Source: Planctomycetota bacterium
GTDB lineage: Bacteria > Planctomycetota > Planctomycetia > Gemmatales > Gemmataceae
NCBI GenBank assembly: GCA_016873095.1
Contig: VGYC01000071.1
Span: 1-33,132, forward strand
Direction of reading: 5' to 3'
Length of the DNA: 33,132 bases
Within the stretch, counting starts at the first letter, position 1. Every line of letters starts with the position of its first letter. Below are positions 1 through 7,869 of this stretch, one piece after another. The translations under genes and the position numbers were made by a program. The notes beneath the pieces were generated by a model. The model was not told the origin of the DNA. It was given only the letters and a program-made list of their open reading frames with translations, and did not search any database.

Positions 1-179
1 GACTGATCAGAGGTGTCGGCGAACTCGCTGTTGATCCCGCGCACCGTCTTTCGCTCAGCGAGGAGAAGGCCGGTCAGATACTCGCCGAAGTGCCGACGTT
101 GCGGCTCACAGCAAAACAGATCGGCAACATACGCCTGGGCTTCTGCAACTACCTGGGGGAACTCGACAATCCCTGGCAT
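1..179 (-). CDS. IS701-like DDE transposase, N-terminal fragment (partial)
   Basis: Read from the ATG at 179-177, the frame is open to the window edge and gives 59 residues. They start MPGIVEFPQVV and continue through EPQRRHFGEYLTGLLLAERK and TVRGINSEFADTSDQS. This resembles the N-terminal region of IS701-type transposases, where such an EYLxGLL/AERK stretch precedes the catalytic DDE domain; that domain lies outside the window. A purine-rich Shine-Dalgarno-like GGAGGG sits about 8 nt before the ATG. The C-terminal 67 residues of the same kind of protein occur at the opposite edge in the same orientation, possibly from another copy. Confidence 0.75.
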   Translation of the reverse strand, partial: MPGIVEFPQVVAEAQAYVADLFCCEPQRRHFGEYLTGLLLAERKTVRGINSEFADTSDQ

Positions 180-280
180 GACCGGACCCTCCGTGGTCGT
201 CGTGCGCCATGTGAAATTACCAGGAATTTGAACGAAATTACCCATTTTGACAAGGCCAGCTGCAGCTTTGCAAAACCTTA
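1..280 (-). mobile_element. IS701-like insertion sequence, 5' end only (left edge of window)
   Basis: The segment holds the start of a transposase gene reading leftward out of the window plus about 100 nt of upstream IS sequence. Its outer end is TTGCAAAACCTTA at 268-280. Its reverse complement, TAAGGTTTTGCAA, matches TAAAGTTTTGCAA at 32914-32926 with one mismatch. That second site lies just outside the C-terminal end of a transposase at the right edge, so the two sequences behave as left and right terminal inverted repeats of one element type. Family assignment rests on the protein; the exact boundary is inferred from the repeat. Confidence 0.75.
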
Positions 281-310
281 GATTCATCATTCGTCGTTCA
301 TTATTTTTGC

Positions 311-316
311 TATACC
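311..316 (+). promoter_or_regulatory. possible -10 element for a leaderless carboxypeptidase mRNA
   Basis: TATACC lies 6 nt before the ATG at 323. There is no Shine-Dalgarno-like sequence upstream of that ATG, so transcription could start at or next to the start codon. No convincing -35 hexamer is seen at 16-18 nt spacing. The site is only about 30 nt from the IS end at 280, so native upstream sequence may have been displaced. Confidence 0.25.
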
Positions 317-322
317 GACATC

Positions 323-1825
323 ATGCAAACCTACGACGATCTGGTTGGCCGCGTGCGCGAGCGCGGCCTGCTTGAGTCCATCGGCAGCGTCCTGGGCTGG
401 GATGAGCGGACGCACATGCCGCCGTGCGGGTCGGCACACCGGGCCGAGCAGATGGCGCTGGTGGCCCGGCTGGGGCATGAGAAGTTGACGGACCCGAAGC
501 TCAAGGAGTTGCTGGCCGACCTCGAAGCGTCGCCGCCGATGCAGGACGCGGCTTCGGAGCCAGCGGTCAACGTCCGCGAGATCCGCCGCCTGCACGACCG
601 GGCCGCCAAGATCCCGCCGCGGCTCGTCGAGGAGCTGGCCCGGACCACCACGCGGGCCCAGCAGGTCTGGCAGCAGGCCCGGCACGACAACGATTTCACC
701 GCCTTTCAGCCATGGCTCGACAAGGTCGTCGCGCTCAAGCGCGAGGAAGCCCAGGCCGTCGGCTATCGCGACGTGCCCTACGATGCGTTGCTGGATGAAT
801 ACGAGCCGGGGGCGACGACAACGGAAGTGACCAAGGTGTTCGCCGAGCTGCGCGCGGAGCTGACGCCGCTGGTGGCGGCGATCGCGGCCTCCGGCAAGTG
901 CCCGCGCCGCGATATCCTTGAACGCGACTATCCCGTGGATCGGCAAGCGCTGTTCGGCGAGGCCGCAGCCGCGGCGATCGGCTTCGACTTCGCCGCCGGC
1001 CGCCTCGATGTCACGGCCCATCCGTTTTGCAGCGGCATCGGCCCCGGCGATTGCCGGCTCACGACGCGCTACCATCCGCGCGATTTTCGCCAGGGGTTCT
1101 TCGGCATCCTGCACGAGGCCGGCCACGGCATCTACGAGCAGGGCTTGCCCGGCGCGCACTTCGGCACTCCGCTGGGCAGCGCCGCCTCGCTGGGCATTCA
1201 CGAATCGCAATCGAGATTGTGGGAGAACCAGGTCGGCCGCGGCCGTGCCTTCTGGGAGCACTTCTTCCCGCGCGCTCGCCAGGTCTTTGCCGCCGCGCTC
1301 CGCGACACGTCACTGGATGACTTCCTGTTCGCCGTCAACGACCTGCAACCGTCCTATATCCGCGTCGAGGCCGACGAGGCGACCTACAACCTGCACATCA
1401 TCCTGCGCTTCGAGCTGGAGCAGGCCCTGGTGGCGGGCGATCTGCAAGCGGCAGACGTGCCCACGGCCTGGAACGAGAAGTTCCACGCCATGTTTCACCT
1501 CATGCCCCCCGATTTCGCACGCGGCTGCCTGCAGGACATCCACTGGAGCATGGGCGGCATCGGCTACTTCCCCACCTACACGCTCGGCAACCTCTACGCT
1601 GCCCAGTTCATGGACAGGGCGCGGGCCGATCTGCCCGGGCTGGAGGACGACTTCCGCCGCGGCGACTTCGCCCGGCTCAAGACCTGGCTCAACGACAGGA
1701 TTCACCGCCACGGCCAGCGCTTTCGCGCGCGCGACCTGTGCCAGCGCGTCACCGGCGCGGCGCCGAGCCACCAGCCACTCATCAGGTATCTGCGCGGGAA
1801 ATTCGGCGAGTTCTACGGAGTGTAG
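323..1825 (+). CDS. M32 family carboxypeptidase (carboxypeptidase Taq-like)
   Basis: A 500-residue cytoplasmic zinc carboxypeptidase, the usual length for peptidase family M32, which removes C-terminal residues with broad specificity. The family motifs appear in order: HPF at residue 233, a DxRxT-like GDCRLTTRY, the zinc motif HEAGH at 264-268, HESQS at 293 supplying the third ligand E294, IRxEAD near 345 and GCLQDIHW at 401-408. No signal peptide is seen. The start is the first ATG in frame after the IS end and lacks a clear ribosome-binding site. The next gene is convergent, so this is probably a single-gene transcript. The family call is firm; the in vivo substrate is unknown. Confidence 0.95.
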   Translation: MQTYDDLVGRVRERGLLESIGSVLGWDERTHMPPCGSAHRAEQMALVARLGHEKLTDPKLKELLADLEASPPMQDAASEPAVNVREIRRLHDRAAKIPPRLVEELARTTTRAQQVWQQARHDNDFTAFQPWLDKVVALKREEAQAVGYRDVPYDALLDEYEPGATTTEVTKVFAELRAELTPLVAAIAASGKCPRRDILERDYPVDRQALFGEAAAAAIGFDFAAGRLDVTAHPFCSGIGPGDCRLTTRYHPRDFRQGFFGILHEAGHGIYEQGLPGAHFGTPLGSAASLGIHESQSRLWENQVGRGRAFWEHFFPRARQVFAAALRDTSLDDFLFAVNDLQPSYIRVEADEATYNLHIILRFELEQALVAGDLQAADVPTAWNEKFHAMFHLMPPDFARGCLQDIHWSMGGIGYFPTYTLGNLYAAQFMDRARADLPGLEDDFRRGDFARLKTWLNDRIHRHGQRFRARDLCQRVTGAAPSHQPLIRYLRGKFGEFYGV

Positions 1826-1885
1826 CCAGGTGGCCCGTTCACGTTTCGCGCTCGCGCGGCGCCGCGCCAAACGCGACCAGGACGG

Positions 1886-3220
1886 TCACTTGTGCATTTC
1901 CAGCTTTTTCTCGACCGCGACGCGGCGGACCTGGTCGCGGCGGCTGTCAGTGGCCAGCTCGACGCCGCGTCGCCAGGCCTTGATGGCCGCATCACGCTCG
2001 CCAAGGGCCATCAGCACGTCGCCGAGGTGGTCGTAGATCTCGATGTGCTGGGCGGCCTTGTCCTGGACCGCCTTCAGGAGGGCGTCCTTGGCCTCCTTGA
2101 ACATCTTCCGCTTGTACAGCACCCAGCCGAGGCTATCAAGGTAAGCGCCATTGTCGCGATCCAGCTCCGGCGGGATCTTGGGGTTGGCCTTGCGGCGCTT
2201 GCGATCCAGTTCGAGTGCCTTGCGGATCAGCTTCTCCGCCTCCTCGAGCTTCATGTCGTGATCGGCCCAGATATAGCCCAGGTCGTTGTTGAAGCCTGGA
2301 TCCTCCGGGTTCTTGGCCAGCAGGGTTTGCAACTGCTCGCTGGCCTGATCGATCTTCTTGATATCCACGTAGATGCCGCTGAGAATGTAGCGATAGTTGT
2401 CCTGGTAGGAGTCGCGATCTTCCTGATCCAGGTCCTTGTCCTTGCCGACGCGATCCAGGGCGTTCTCGTAGACCTTGGCGGCTTCTTGTAACTTGCCCGC
2501 TTCCTTCAGCACCCAGCCCTTGAGGGCGATTTCCAGCCAGTGGTTCTTGGCCTTCACCAGGTTCTCGACCAGCTTGAGCGCTTGCTCGTACTTGCCTTGC
2601 TTGGTGACGGCCTGGATGAGGAGATGATGCACCAGCGGGCGGATCCCCTTGGCCGAGTCGAAGCGATTGTCCTCGACAAAGTCAGTCTCGCCGAAGCGCG
2701 TGGTTACCGTGAAGACGACGATGCGCTCCTTGCCGTCGTCGGTCTTCAGCTCGAGCAGTTCTCGGCAGAGCCTGGCGCTCTCGGCGTACTTCTTGTTCTC
2801 GTACAAGTAGTCGATGAGTCCGCCGTAGGCTTGTCGCAATCGGCCGGAACTCTTCAAGGCGACGGCCTGGCTGATGCAGCGGCGATAGAAGAACTCGGCG
2901 GCCTTGCCGTCATTGACCCTGCTGGCGGCCTGGGCCAGCGTGAACGCCGCGCTGTAGGTCAGCGGCGTCTTGCCGGTCTTGACCAGCTCGACTGCCTCTT
3001 TGAGGAACTTGCGCGTCTCGTCCGCCTTGCCCGAGAGAAGACGCGCCTCGGTCTTGATGGGGTCGCTGCCGGTGATCCTGTTCAGCGCACGAATGCGCTC
3101 GAGCGGATCTGACGCCTTGTCGGCGGCATCGTCGCCGCGGGCGGAAGCGTGCAGCGCCATGCACAACGCACACGCCGCGCTCGCTGCCAACGCCTTCAAC
3201 CCCGGAACCATTCGTGGCAT
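1886..3220 (-). CDS. secreted tetratricopeptide-repeat protein
   Basis: A 444-residue protein read from the ATG at 3220, chosen because GAGGAGA lies about 7 nt upstream and because it opens a typical signal peptide (MPRMVPGLKALAASAACALC, followed by ASARGDDA). The frame continues upstream, but that part has neither a ribosome-binding site nor protein-like composition. From about residue 100 onward the protein is helical with TPR-like units. The clearest are near the C-terminus, around NNDLGYIWADHD, YLDSLGWVLYKRKMFKEAKD and YDHLGDVLMALGERDAAIKA. TPR arrays bind other proteins; the partner is unknown. It is divergent from the acyltransferase gene across 315 nt and convergent with the carboxypeptidase gene. 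Confidence 0.85.
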   Translation of the reverse strand: MPRMVPGLKALAASAACALCMALHASARGDDAADKASDPLERIRALNRITGSDPIKTEARLLSGKADETRKFLKEAVELVKTGKTPLTYSAAFTLAQAASRVNDGKAAEFFYRRCISQAVALKSSGRLRQAYGGLIDYLYENKKYAESARLCRELLELKTDDGKERIVVFTVTTRFGETDFVEDNRFDSAKGIRPLVHHLLIQAVTKQGKYEQALKLVENLVKAKNHWLEIALKGWVLKEAGKLQEAAKVYENALDRVGKDKDLDQEDRDSYQDNYRYILSGIYVDIKKIDQASEQLQTLLAKNPEDPGFNNDLGYIWADHDMKLEEAEKLIRKALELDRKRRKANPKIPPELDRDNGAYLDSLGWVLYKRKMFKEAKDALLKAVQDKAAQHIEIYDHLGDVLMALGERDAAIKAWRRGVELATDSRRDQVRRVAVEKKLEMHK

Positions 3221-3535
3221 GATTGTTTCTCCTCGGCACTCACCTTGGCGATGCTGGGTCTTGCCCATTCTCCGGCAAGCGCCCAGGCCGCGCCGTCCCC
3301 GGCAACTGCAAGCATCATCCCTCATCCTACTCAAGTAAGGCAATCGATGCCACAGCAGCTTGGCTTCCAGCAACGGTCAAAGAGTGGACGAATCCATGAC
3401 CGGATGCTCACCGAGAGGTTGTCGGCCGCAGCGGACGGATCGGCCGTCGGCTCCGGACCAGCGTCGATTGCTCTTTCTTTTTTTTGCCGGTCTCCTATAA
3501 GCGTCCCACCATATTTCTCCAGCGGGACGGGATTC
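3221..3535. other. divergent intergenic region
   Basis: 315 nt between the start codons of the TPR gene (-) and the acyltransferase gene (+), so it should hold both promoters. A T-rich run ending near 3485 is followed by TATAAG at 3496-3501, a plausible -10 for the plus-strand gene, but no -35 fits at normal spacing. No repeat or RNA gene is recognisable. Confidence 0.4.
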
Positions 3536-4480
3536 ATGACTGTCAGCCAGCGAATCGTCAATTGGTTACATCAATGCCGGCGTCAGGCCACCGAGGACGC
3601 GGTGGGTGGACTGTTGCATATCAGCCGGCGCTTGAGCCCGGAGCGCATCCTGTCGCTGGGCCGCGGCATCGGCTGGCTGGCGAACTGGCCGCTCCAGCTT
3701 CGGCTGGCGGCCAATCTGCGCGCCGCCGGCATCACGCCCACTGCTGCCATCGTTGACCGCTATTTTCAGATCATGGGCAACTGGGCCGGCTGGTCGCTGG
3801 CCGTCTACCAGAGAGGTTTCGCCGGCTCCGGCATCGGCCGCCGCATCCACCTCGATTCCTCGGTGCGCCATCTCGACGAGGCGCGTGCCCGGGGCAAGGG
3901 CGTCCTGCTGGCTGCTGCCCACTTTTTTTGCCATGAGATGGGCGCGGCGGCCATCAACCTGCGCCACCCGATTGTCGCCCTCGTTCGCGAAAGCAAGGAC
4001 CACGCCCGTCAAGAAATCAAGGACCGCTGGTATCGGGCGACCGGAATGGAAGTGGTCCGCCGCTCGCGGCAAGCGTCGCTGATGTCTGACACGCTCGCCT
4101 ACCTGCGCGTGCTGCGCACCAACAAGGTGCTGGCCATCACGCCGGACTTGCCGATGCCCGACGACAAGGGCGTGCCCGTTTGCATCCTGGGGCGCGACGT
4201 CGTGCTGCCCTCGGGACTCATCGCGCTGTCACTGCGCTCCGGTGCGCCGCTGGTCCCGTGCTGGGGTGAGTGGCTGCCGGACCGGCAGGGCCGGCCTCAC
4301 GAGGGCCTCATCCGCTTCGATGCACCGCTCGAGTTCGCCTCGGCAGGCAACCGTGAAGCCATCATCCACACCGGCGTTCAGGAATACGCCGGTCGATTTG
4401 AGGACTACCTCCGGCGCTTTCCGGAAAACTGGATGTTCTGGCTCGACAAGCGCTGGACCCGTGTCTGGCGAAGAGTGTAA
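3536..4480 (+). CDS. LpxL/HtrB-like lysophospholipid acyltransferase
   Basis: A 314-residue protein of the lipid A biosynthesis acyltransferase family, which transfers an acyl chain from acyl-ACP to a lipid A precursor or related lipid at the inner membrane. The catalytic HX4E motif is H129-FFCH-E134 inside VLLAAAHFFCHEMGA. The second half has the family pattern of conserved blocks (ITPDLPMPDDKGVPV, LPSGLIALSLRSGAPLVPCW), and it ends with the common FPENWMFWLDKRW segment. The start MTVSQRIVNW was chosen because the upstream frame is not protein-like. The CPBP protease gene follows 64 nt later on the same strand, possibly co-transcribed. The exact acceptor lipid cannot be told. Confidence 0.9.
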   Translation: MTVSQRIVNWLHQCRRQATEDAVGGLLHISRRLSPERILSLGRGIGWLANWPLQLRLAANLRAAGITPTAAIVDRYFQIMGNWAGWSLAVYQRGFAGSGIGRRIHLDSSVRHLDEARARGKGVLLAAAHFFCHEMGAAAINLRHPIVALVRESKDHARQEIKDRWYRATGMEVVRRSRQASLMSDTLAYLRVLRTNKVLAITPDLPMPDDKGVPVCILGRDVVLPSGLIALSLRSGAPLVPCWGEWLPDRQGRPHEGLIRFDAPLEFASAGNREAIIHTGVQEYAGRFEDYLRRFPENWMFWLDKRWTRVWRRV

Positions 4481-4544
4481 GAGGCGTTGCAGCAACCGCT
4501 GGCGGTCAACTCGCCTGCCGCCCGACAGAGCAGAGGAGAAGTGC

Positions 4545-5363
4545 ATGAACCTGATCATTCTCGCCGGCTTCGGCGTGGGCGTGCTGATGCTGCTCTGGAC
4601 TGTGCAGGCGCTTGCCCTGCTGGCGACCGGCGACCGGCACATCTTCGTCTTTCCGTATCACCACGGCAACAAGTCGCAGATCGTTCGCTGGGCCATGAAG
4701 GTCGCCTTGCAGATCGGCCTGCTCTCCATCCTGTTTCTCTATCCGTGCGCTATCGGCAAGAATCCGTGGGAGTATCACGCGGAGAAGTTCGTGCCCGCAA
4801 GCTGGCAACCGATCATCGAGGGACTGGCCCTGGCGCTCGGCTTGCTCGGCATTCCGCTGGCGATCAACTTTGCGCTCGGCTGGGTCCGCTTCGCGCCGCA
4901 ATTCCACGGTTGGCGCCTGGCGTACAAGATCGGCAAGAGCTTTCTGATCCCGATACCGCTGACCCTGGTGGAAGAGCCGCTGTTTCGCGGCATCGTCCAG
5001 GAGCAGTTTCTGCAAGGCCTGTCGCCCGGGGTGATTGGGCAAGTGGCGGCGCTTGTTCTCGGCGCCATGCTGTTCGCCTCGGTGCATTTTATTCGTCCGC
5101 ACAAGGCGATTTTCCTGCCGGCGGCCGGCCTGTTCGGCCTAGGGCTTATTCTCGGCGTGGCCTACATCAGCACCGGCCATCACTACCTGCTGCCCATCGC
5201 CCTGCATGCCGGCGGCGTCTGGTTCATTCAGGCCCATCGGCCCATCATCGAGTACCGCGGCCCCGCATGGTGGATCGGCTACTCGACATACCCCATTTGC
5301 GGCGTCCTGGGCCTGAGCATGATGATCCCCCTCGAAGTCGTGCTGATCTCCGGCGTGCTCTAG
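4545..5363 (+). CDS. CPBP (CAAX-type) intramembrane metalloprotease
   Basis: A 272-residue polytopic membrane protein. The start at 4545 is preceded by AGAGGAGAAG. It has hydrophobic segments near residues 3-25, 50-68, 88-108, 165-185, 195-215 and 245-268. The family's metal and catalytic motifs are present: EEPLFRG with E143, E144 and R148; FASVH with H181; and LHAGG with H221. CPBP proteins are related to CAAX prenyl endopeptidase Rce1; bacterial members process or scaffold membrane proteins, often with unknown substrates. The stop lies 3 nt from the stop of the convergent hydrolase gene, leaving no room for a separate terminator. Confidence 0.88.
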   Translation: MNLIILAGFGVGVLMLLWTVQALALLATGDRHIFVFPYHHGNKSQIVRWAMKVALQIGLLSILFLYPCAIGKNPWEYHAEKFVPASWQPIIEGLALALGLLGIPLAINFALGWVRFAPQFHGWRLAYKIGKSFLIPIPLTLVEEPLFRGIVQEQFLQGLSPGVIGQVAALVLGAMLFASVHFIRPHKAIFLPAAGLFGLGLILGVAYISTGHHYLLPIALHAGGVWFIQAHRPIIEYRGPAWWIGYSTYPICGVLGLSMMIPLEVVLISGVL

Positions 5364-5366
5364 CAC

Positions 5367-6254
5367 TCATCCCTTCATGCTGCCCAGCCAGTTCGTCAGA
5401 TCGCCGATGAACACCTCCGGGTTTGGCTCGAACTCGAGGGTGTGATGCGCCTCCGGGTATTCAATGATGCGCTTGTCGCGAGCGGCGAAGCGGCGAACGA
5501 AGCGCCGCGTCGGTCCATTGTGGATGATGCGGTCGCGGCCGGCCAGCAGCAGCAACGTCGGCGCCGTCACCTGCCGCGCACAGATGCGCAGGTACATGTC
5601 CAGCCGGGCGCTTTCCAGCAAGAAGCGGGCCGTGGCCTGGTGGATGCTCATCGGATCGTCACGCAGGAACTGCTGCCAGCACGGGCTGGCCGTGAATAGC
5701 GCCGGATCGTCGAGCGGCACCGGGAACAGCCGCGTCGGATCCGACAACCTGCAACGAAACAGCTTTAGCCGCTGCCGCAGCGTCAGCGACACGCGCGGGA
5801 AGAAGCCTGGACAGATGAGCGCCATTCCGGCGACCAGCCCCGGATGCCGGCGCTGAAGCGCGACCGCCAGCTTCCCACCCCAGGAGATGGCCACCAGGTA
5901 GACCGGCAAGCCACGCTCCGGACGGTAGCGGATGAACTCGGCGATGTCGTCGATCAGACAGCGAAAACCTGGGGCGTCGCCACGCTCGCGCTCGTTCATC
6001 CCCGACCCGCGACGGTCCAGAAAAAACACCTCGAAGCCGGCCTCGCTCAACCGCTGACATGAATGCCCATACCAGCCCGCATGGCTCTGAATCCCATGAA
6101 TGACGACAACCGCCCCCCGCACATTCCTCCCCTCTCCCTTTGGGAGAGGGGCCGGGCGCGAGGCAACCATTCCCCATGCCGGATAGCGCCGATAGCGCAG
6201 CGGATAGCCATCGCCGGCGACAAACCTCTCGACGATGAACGCCGGCTCAGCCAA
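5367..6254 (-). CDS. alpha/beta hydrolase (serine hydrolase, monoacylglycerol-lipase-like)
   Basis: About 295 residues with an alpha/beta-hydrolase layout: oxyanion region VVVIHGIQSHAGWY, nucleophile elbow AISWGGK (Ser 114; the usual first Gly of GxSxG is Ala), acid LLAGRDRII and histidine in EAHHTLEF near the end. AGFEVFFLDRRGSGMN resembles the S33/monoacylglycerol lipase group. The TTG at 6254 is preferred because AAGGAGG lies 6 nt before it; an in-frame GTG at 6281 has no ribosome-binding site. Either start overlaps the upstream enolase-superfamily gene, implying translational coupling. A palindromic DNA repeat at 6129-6151 lies in frame and encodes PAPLPKGEGR between the N-terminal strands. 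Confidence 0.8.
   Translation of the reverse strand: MAEPAFIVERFVAGDGYPLRYRRYPAWGMVASRPAPLPKGEGRNVRGAVVVIHGIQSHAGWYGHSCQRLSEAGFEVFFLDRRGSGMNERERGDAPGFRCLIDDIAEFIRYRPERGLPVYLVAISWGGKLAVALQRRHPGLVAGMALICPGFFPRVSLTLRQRLKLFRCRLSDPTRLFPVPLDDPALFTASPCWQQFLRDDPMSIHQATARFLLESARLDMYLRICARQVTAPTLLLLAGRDRIIHNGPTRRFVRRFAARDKRIIEYPEAHHTLEFEPNPEVFIGDLTNWLGSMKG
6129..6151. repeat. perfect palindrome inside a coding sequence
   Basis: CCCCTCTCCC and GGGAGAGGGG (10-bp arms) around a TTT loop. Similar CCCTCTCCCTTTGGGAGAGGG palindromes are familiar as dispersed elements in many bacterial genomes (from memory, not checked). Here it is translated in frame within the alpha/beta hydrolase. Confidence 0.7.
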
Positions 6255-7416
6255 GGATCGCCTCCTTGCGGCAGGCGACACGGTGCAGCGCGGCCGGGTC
6301 CAGGTCGATGCCGAGGCCGGGCGAGGTCAACGCCGGCGCCCAGCCGCCCCAGCCGAACGTGATGTCTTGCATGGCCAGCGCTTCGCGCACCAGGTGATGG
6401 TCGTACGATCCTTCGAGATAGCGCAGCCCGGCGACGGTGGTGGCGAAGTGCCGGCCGGCCGCCGACAGGAGCGCCGTCTCCCCCACCTGGCAGCCAAGCT
6501 GGCACGCCATGCCGTGCTGCCGCGCGTACTGCGCGATTCTTAGCGATGGGATGAAGCCGCCGCATTTCGACAGCCGCAAGTTGAACAGGTCGCACGTCCC
6601 CTGCGCGACCGCCCGCTCGGCGTCCACCATGCCGCACAGCGATTCATCGAGCATGATCGGCACGCCGACTTGCCGGCGTACTTCCGCGAGACAGCTAGCA
6701 TCCGCATGCGGCACCGGCTGCTCGACCGAGCTGATGCCGAACGGCTTGAGTTCCTCGATGCGCTGGCGGACATTGTCCTTGCTCCAGGCCTCGTTGGCGT
6801 CGATGCGCAGGTCCAGCCGCGAGCCCGACCGGCTGCGGACGATCCGCAGGCGCTCGACGTCATCCTGTCCCGCGATGCCGACCTTGACCTTGAGTTGCCG
6901 GAAGCGAAAGATGCGATACTTCCAGACCGTGAAGCGCAGCTTGAGTCCCTGCGTGGAGGTGATCGCCCCGCTGTAGCGGACATGGTCGCGCGGTTCGTGC
7001 AGGTCGGGAGCCAGCAGGCGCGTCACCGTTGACAGCGGCTCGTGAAACTTGCGGCCGAATGCATCGAGCAGCGCCAGCTCGACGGCACAGCGTGCTGCAT
7101 TGCCCCGGCAACGCCGGTCATCGTCCGGCACTTCGGCAAGTCGCAGGCGCTCGGCAACGGCGACCGCGCCCGCGAAATCCCGGCACGGCGTGAGTTGCCC
7201 GGCAAGATCGCTGTTCCTGAGAAGTTCGAGGGCCGAGTCGATGGTTTCGCCGGTGACGTACTCGCGCGGCACGCCCTCGCCATAGCCATGCGTGCCGTCC
7301 TCCAGCACGCAGCCGACCACGAGGTTATCGGTCTCGGTCCGCGTGTGCGACGCATGGCGCACCGGCTTCCGCAGCGGAATCTTGACATGCCAGGCGCTCA
7401 ACTCCACGACGCGCAT
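6247..7416 (-). CDS. enolase-superfamily enzyme (muconate lactonizing / dipeptide epimerase-like)
   Basis: A 389-residue member of the mandelate racemase/muconate lactonizing branch. The N-terminal capping domain (residues 1 to about 130) contains the 20s-loop region HASHTRTETDN. In the barrel, the general bases and metal ligands are visible: KVK at 176-178, DAN with D206, VEQP with E232, LDES with D257 and LSK with K284. This KxK...D...E...D...K order fits the MLE subgroup, which abstracts an alpha proton next to a carboxylate; dipeptide epimerases and o-succinylbenzoate synthases belong here. Specificity cannot be fixed from sequence. The gene overlaps the downstream hydrolase start, suggesting a joint catabolic or peptide-related role. 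Confidence 0.85.
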   Translation of the reverse strand: MRVVELSAWHVKIPLRKPVRHASHTRTETDNLVVGCVLEDGTHGYGEGVPREYVTGETIDSALELLRNSDLAGQLTPCRDFAGAVAVAERLRLAEVPDDDRRCRGNAARCAVELALLDAFGRKFHEPLSTVTRLLAPDLHEPRDHVRYSGAITSTQGLKLRFTVWKYRIFRFRQLKVKVGIAGQDDVERLRIVRSRSGSRLDLRIDANEAWSKDNVRQRIEELKPFGISSVEQPVPHADASCLAEVRRQVGVPIMLDESLCGMVDAERAVAQGTCDLFNLRLSKCGGFIPSLRIAQYARQHGMACQLGCQVGETALLSAAGRHFATTVAGLRYLEGSYDHHLVREALAMQDITFGWGGWAPALTSPGLGIDLDPAALHRVACRKEAILG

Positions 7417-7476
7417 TCAAGGACGTCCTTATCCTGGATTCTTCAAACACCAGTCCTGGCCGGTGAAGCCAATGAG

Positions 7477-7576
7477 AACCACGGATATCACGGATATCAC
7501 GGATCAAGAACCAGATCAGAGTCAGAGTCGAGTGTACTTGTTCGTCCGATCCGTGCTATCCGCGAAATCCGTGGTT
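7477..7576. repeat. hairpin element built of 9-bp CACGGATAT-type units
   Basis: The left arm (7477-7504) is AACC followed by three copies of a CACGGAT(AT) unit. The right arm (7549-7576) is its reverse complement at 25 of 28 positions and ends GTGGTT. The 44-nt loop shows no gene. It fills most of the gap between the toxin-like gene and the enolase-superfamily gene (about 60 nt upstream of the latter). The same architecture with a different unit occurs at 28227-28297. Confidence 0.75.
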
Positions 7577-7623
7577 AGTTGCACTTGCACGTCAGGCTTG
7601 ATGCGAAGGACTCGATTCTTCTC

Positions 7624-7869
7624 TCAAGCGCAGAGCGGACGAATGACAGCGCAGCGAATCTCCATTCGCAATGCGGGCAGTCGATACAGCGGCTCGCCAA
7701 ACTCTCGAGCGGAAGTGCGGATTCTCTCATACATCTCTTTGGCGGCCTCAAGGACTTCCACCCCGCGTCCCTCGCGCGCCGCTCGTCTTTGCAAGCGAAC
7801 AAATGCTCTCGCGATGCTTGCGGAGTTATGGACCTCGAATTCCTCGCCGCTGGCACCGGCGGAAGACAT
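7624..7869 (-). CDS. RelE/ParE-like toxin, probably C-terminally truncated
   Basis: 81 residues. The core, from FEVHNSASIARAFVRLQRRA to GEPLYRLPALRMEIRCAVIR, looks like a small RelE-like/plasmid-stabilisation protein whose family normally continues through two further beta strands. Here the frame stops at PLCA. In the same frame after the TGA comes EKNRVLRIKPDVQV, which looks like the missing final strand, so a stop or small deletion has probably removed it. The start overlaps the preceding stop as TAATG, the tight coupling typical of toxin-antitoxin pairs. The family assignment is by pattern memory only; a non-toxin small protein is possible. Confidence 0.5.
   Translation of the reverse strand: MSSAGASGEEFEVHNSASIARAFVRLQRRAAREGRGVEVLEAAKEMYERIRTSAREFGEPLYRLPALRMEIRCAVIRPLCA

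Noticed and set aside
1854-1867. GCGCGGCGCCGCGC palindrome between the carboxypeptidase and TPR genes
   Set aside because: A loopless 14-bp GC palindrome is expected by chance in such DNA and lacks a U-tract; not claimed as a terminator.
3221-3373. 51-codon N-terminal extension of the secreted TPR protein
   Set aside because: No ribosome-binding site; the internal ATG at 3220 has GAGGAG and opens a signal peptide.
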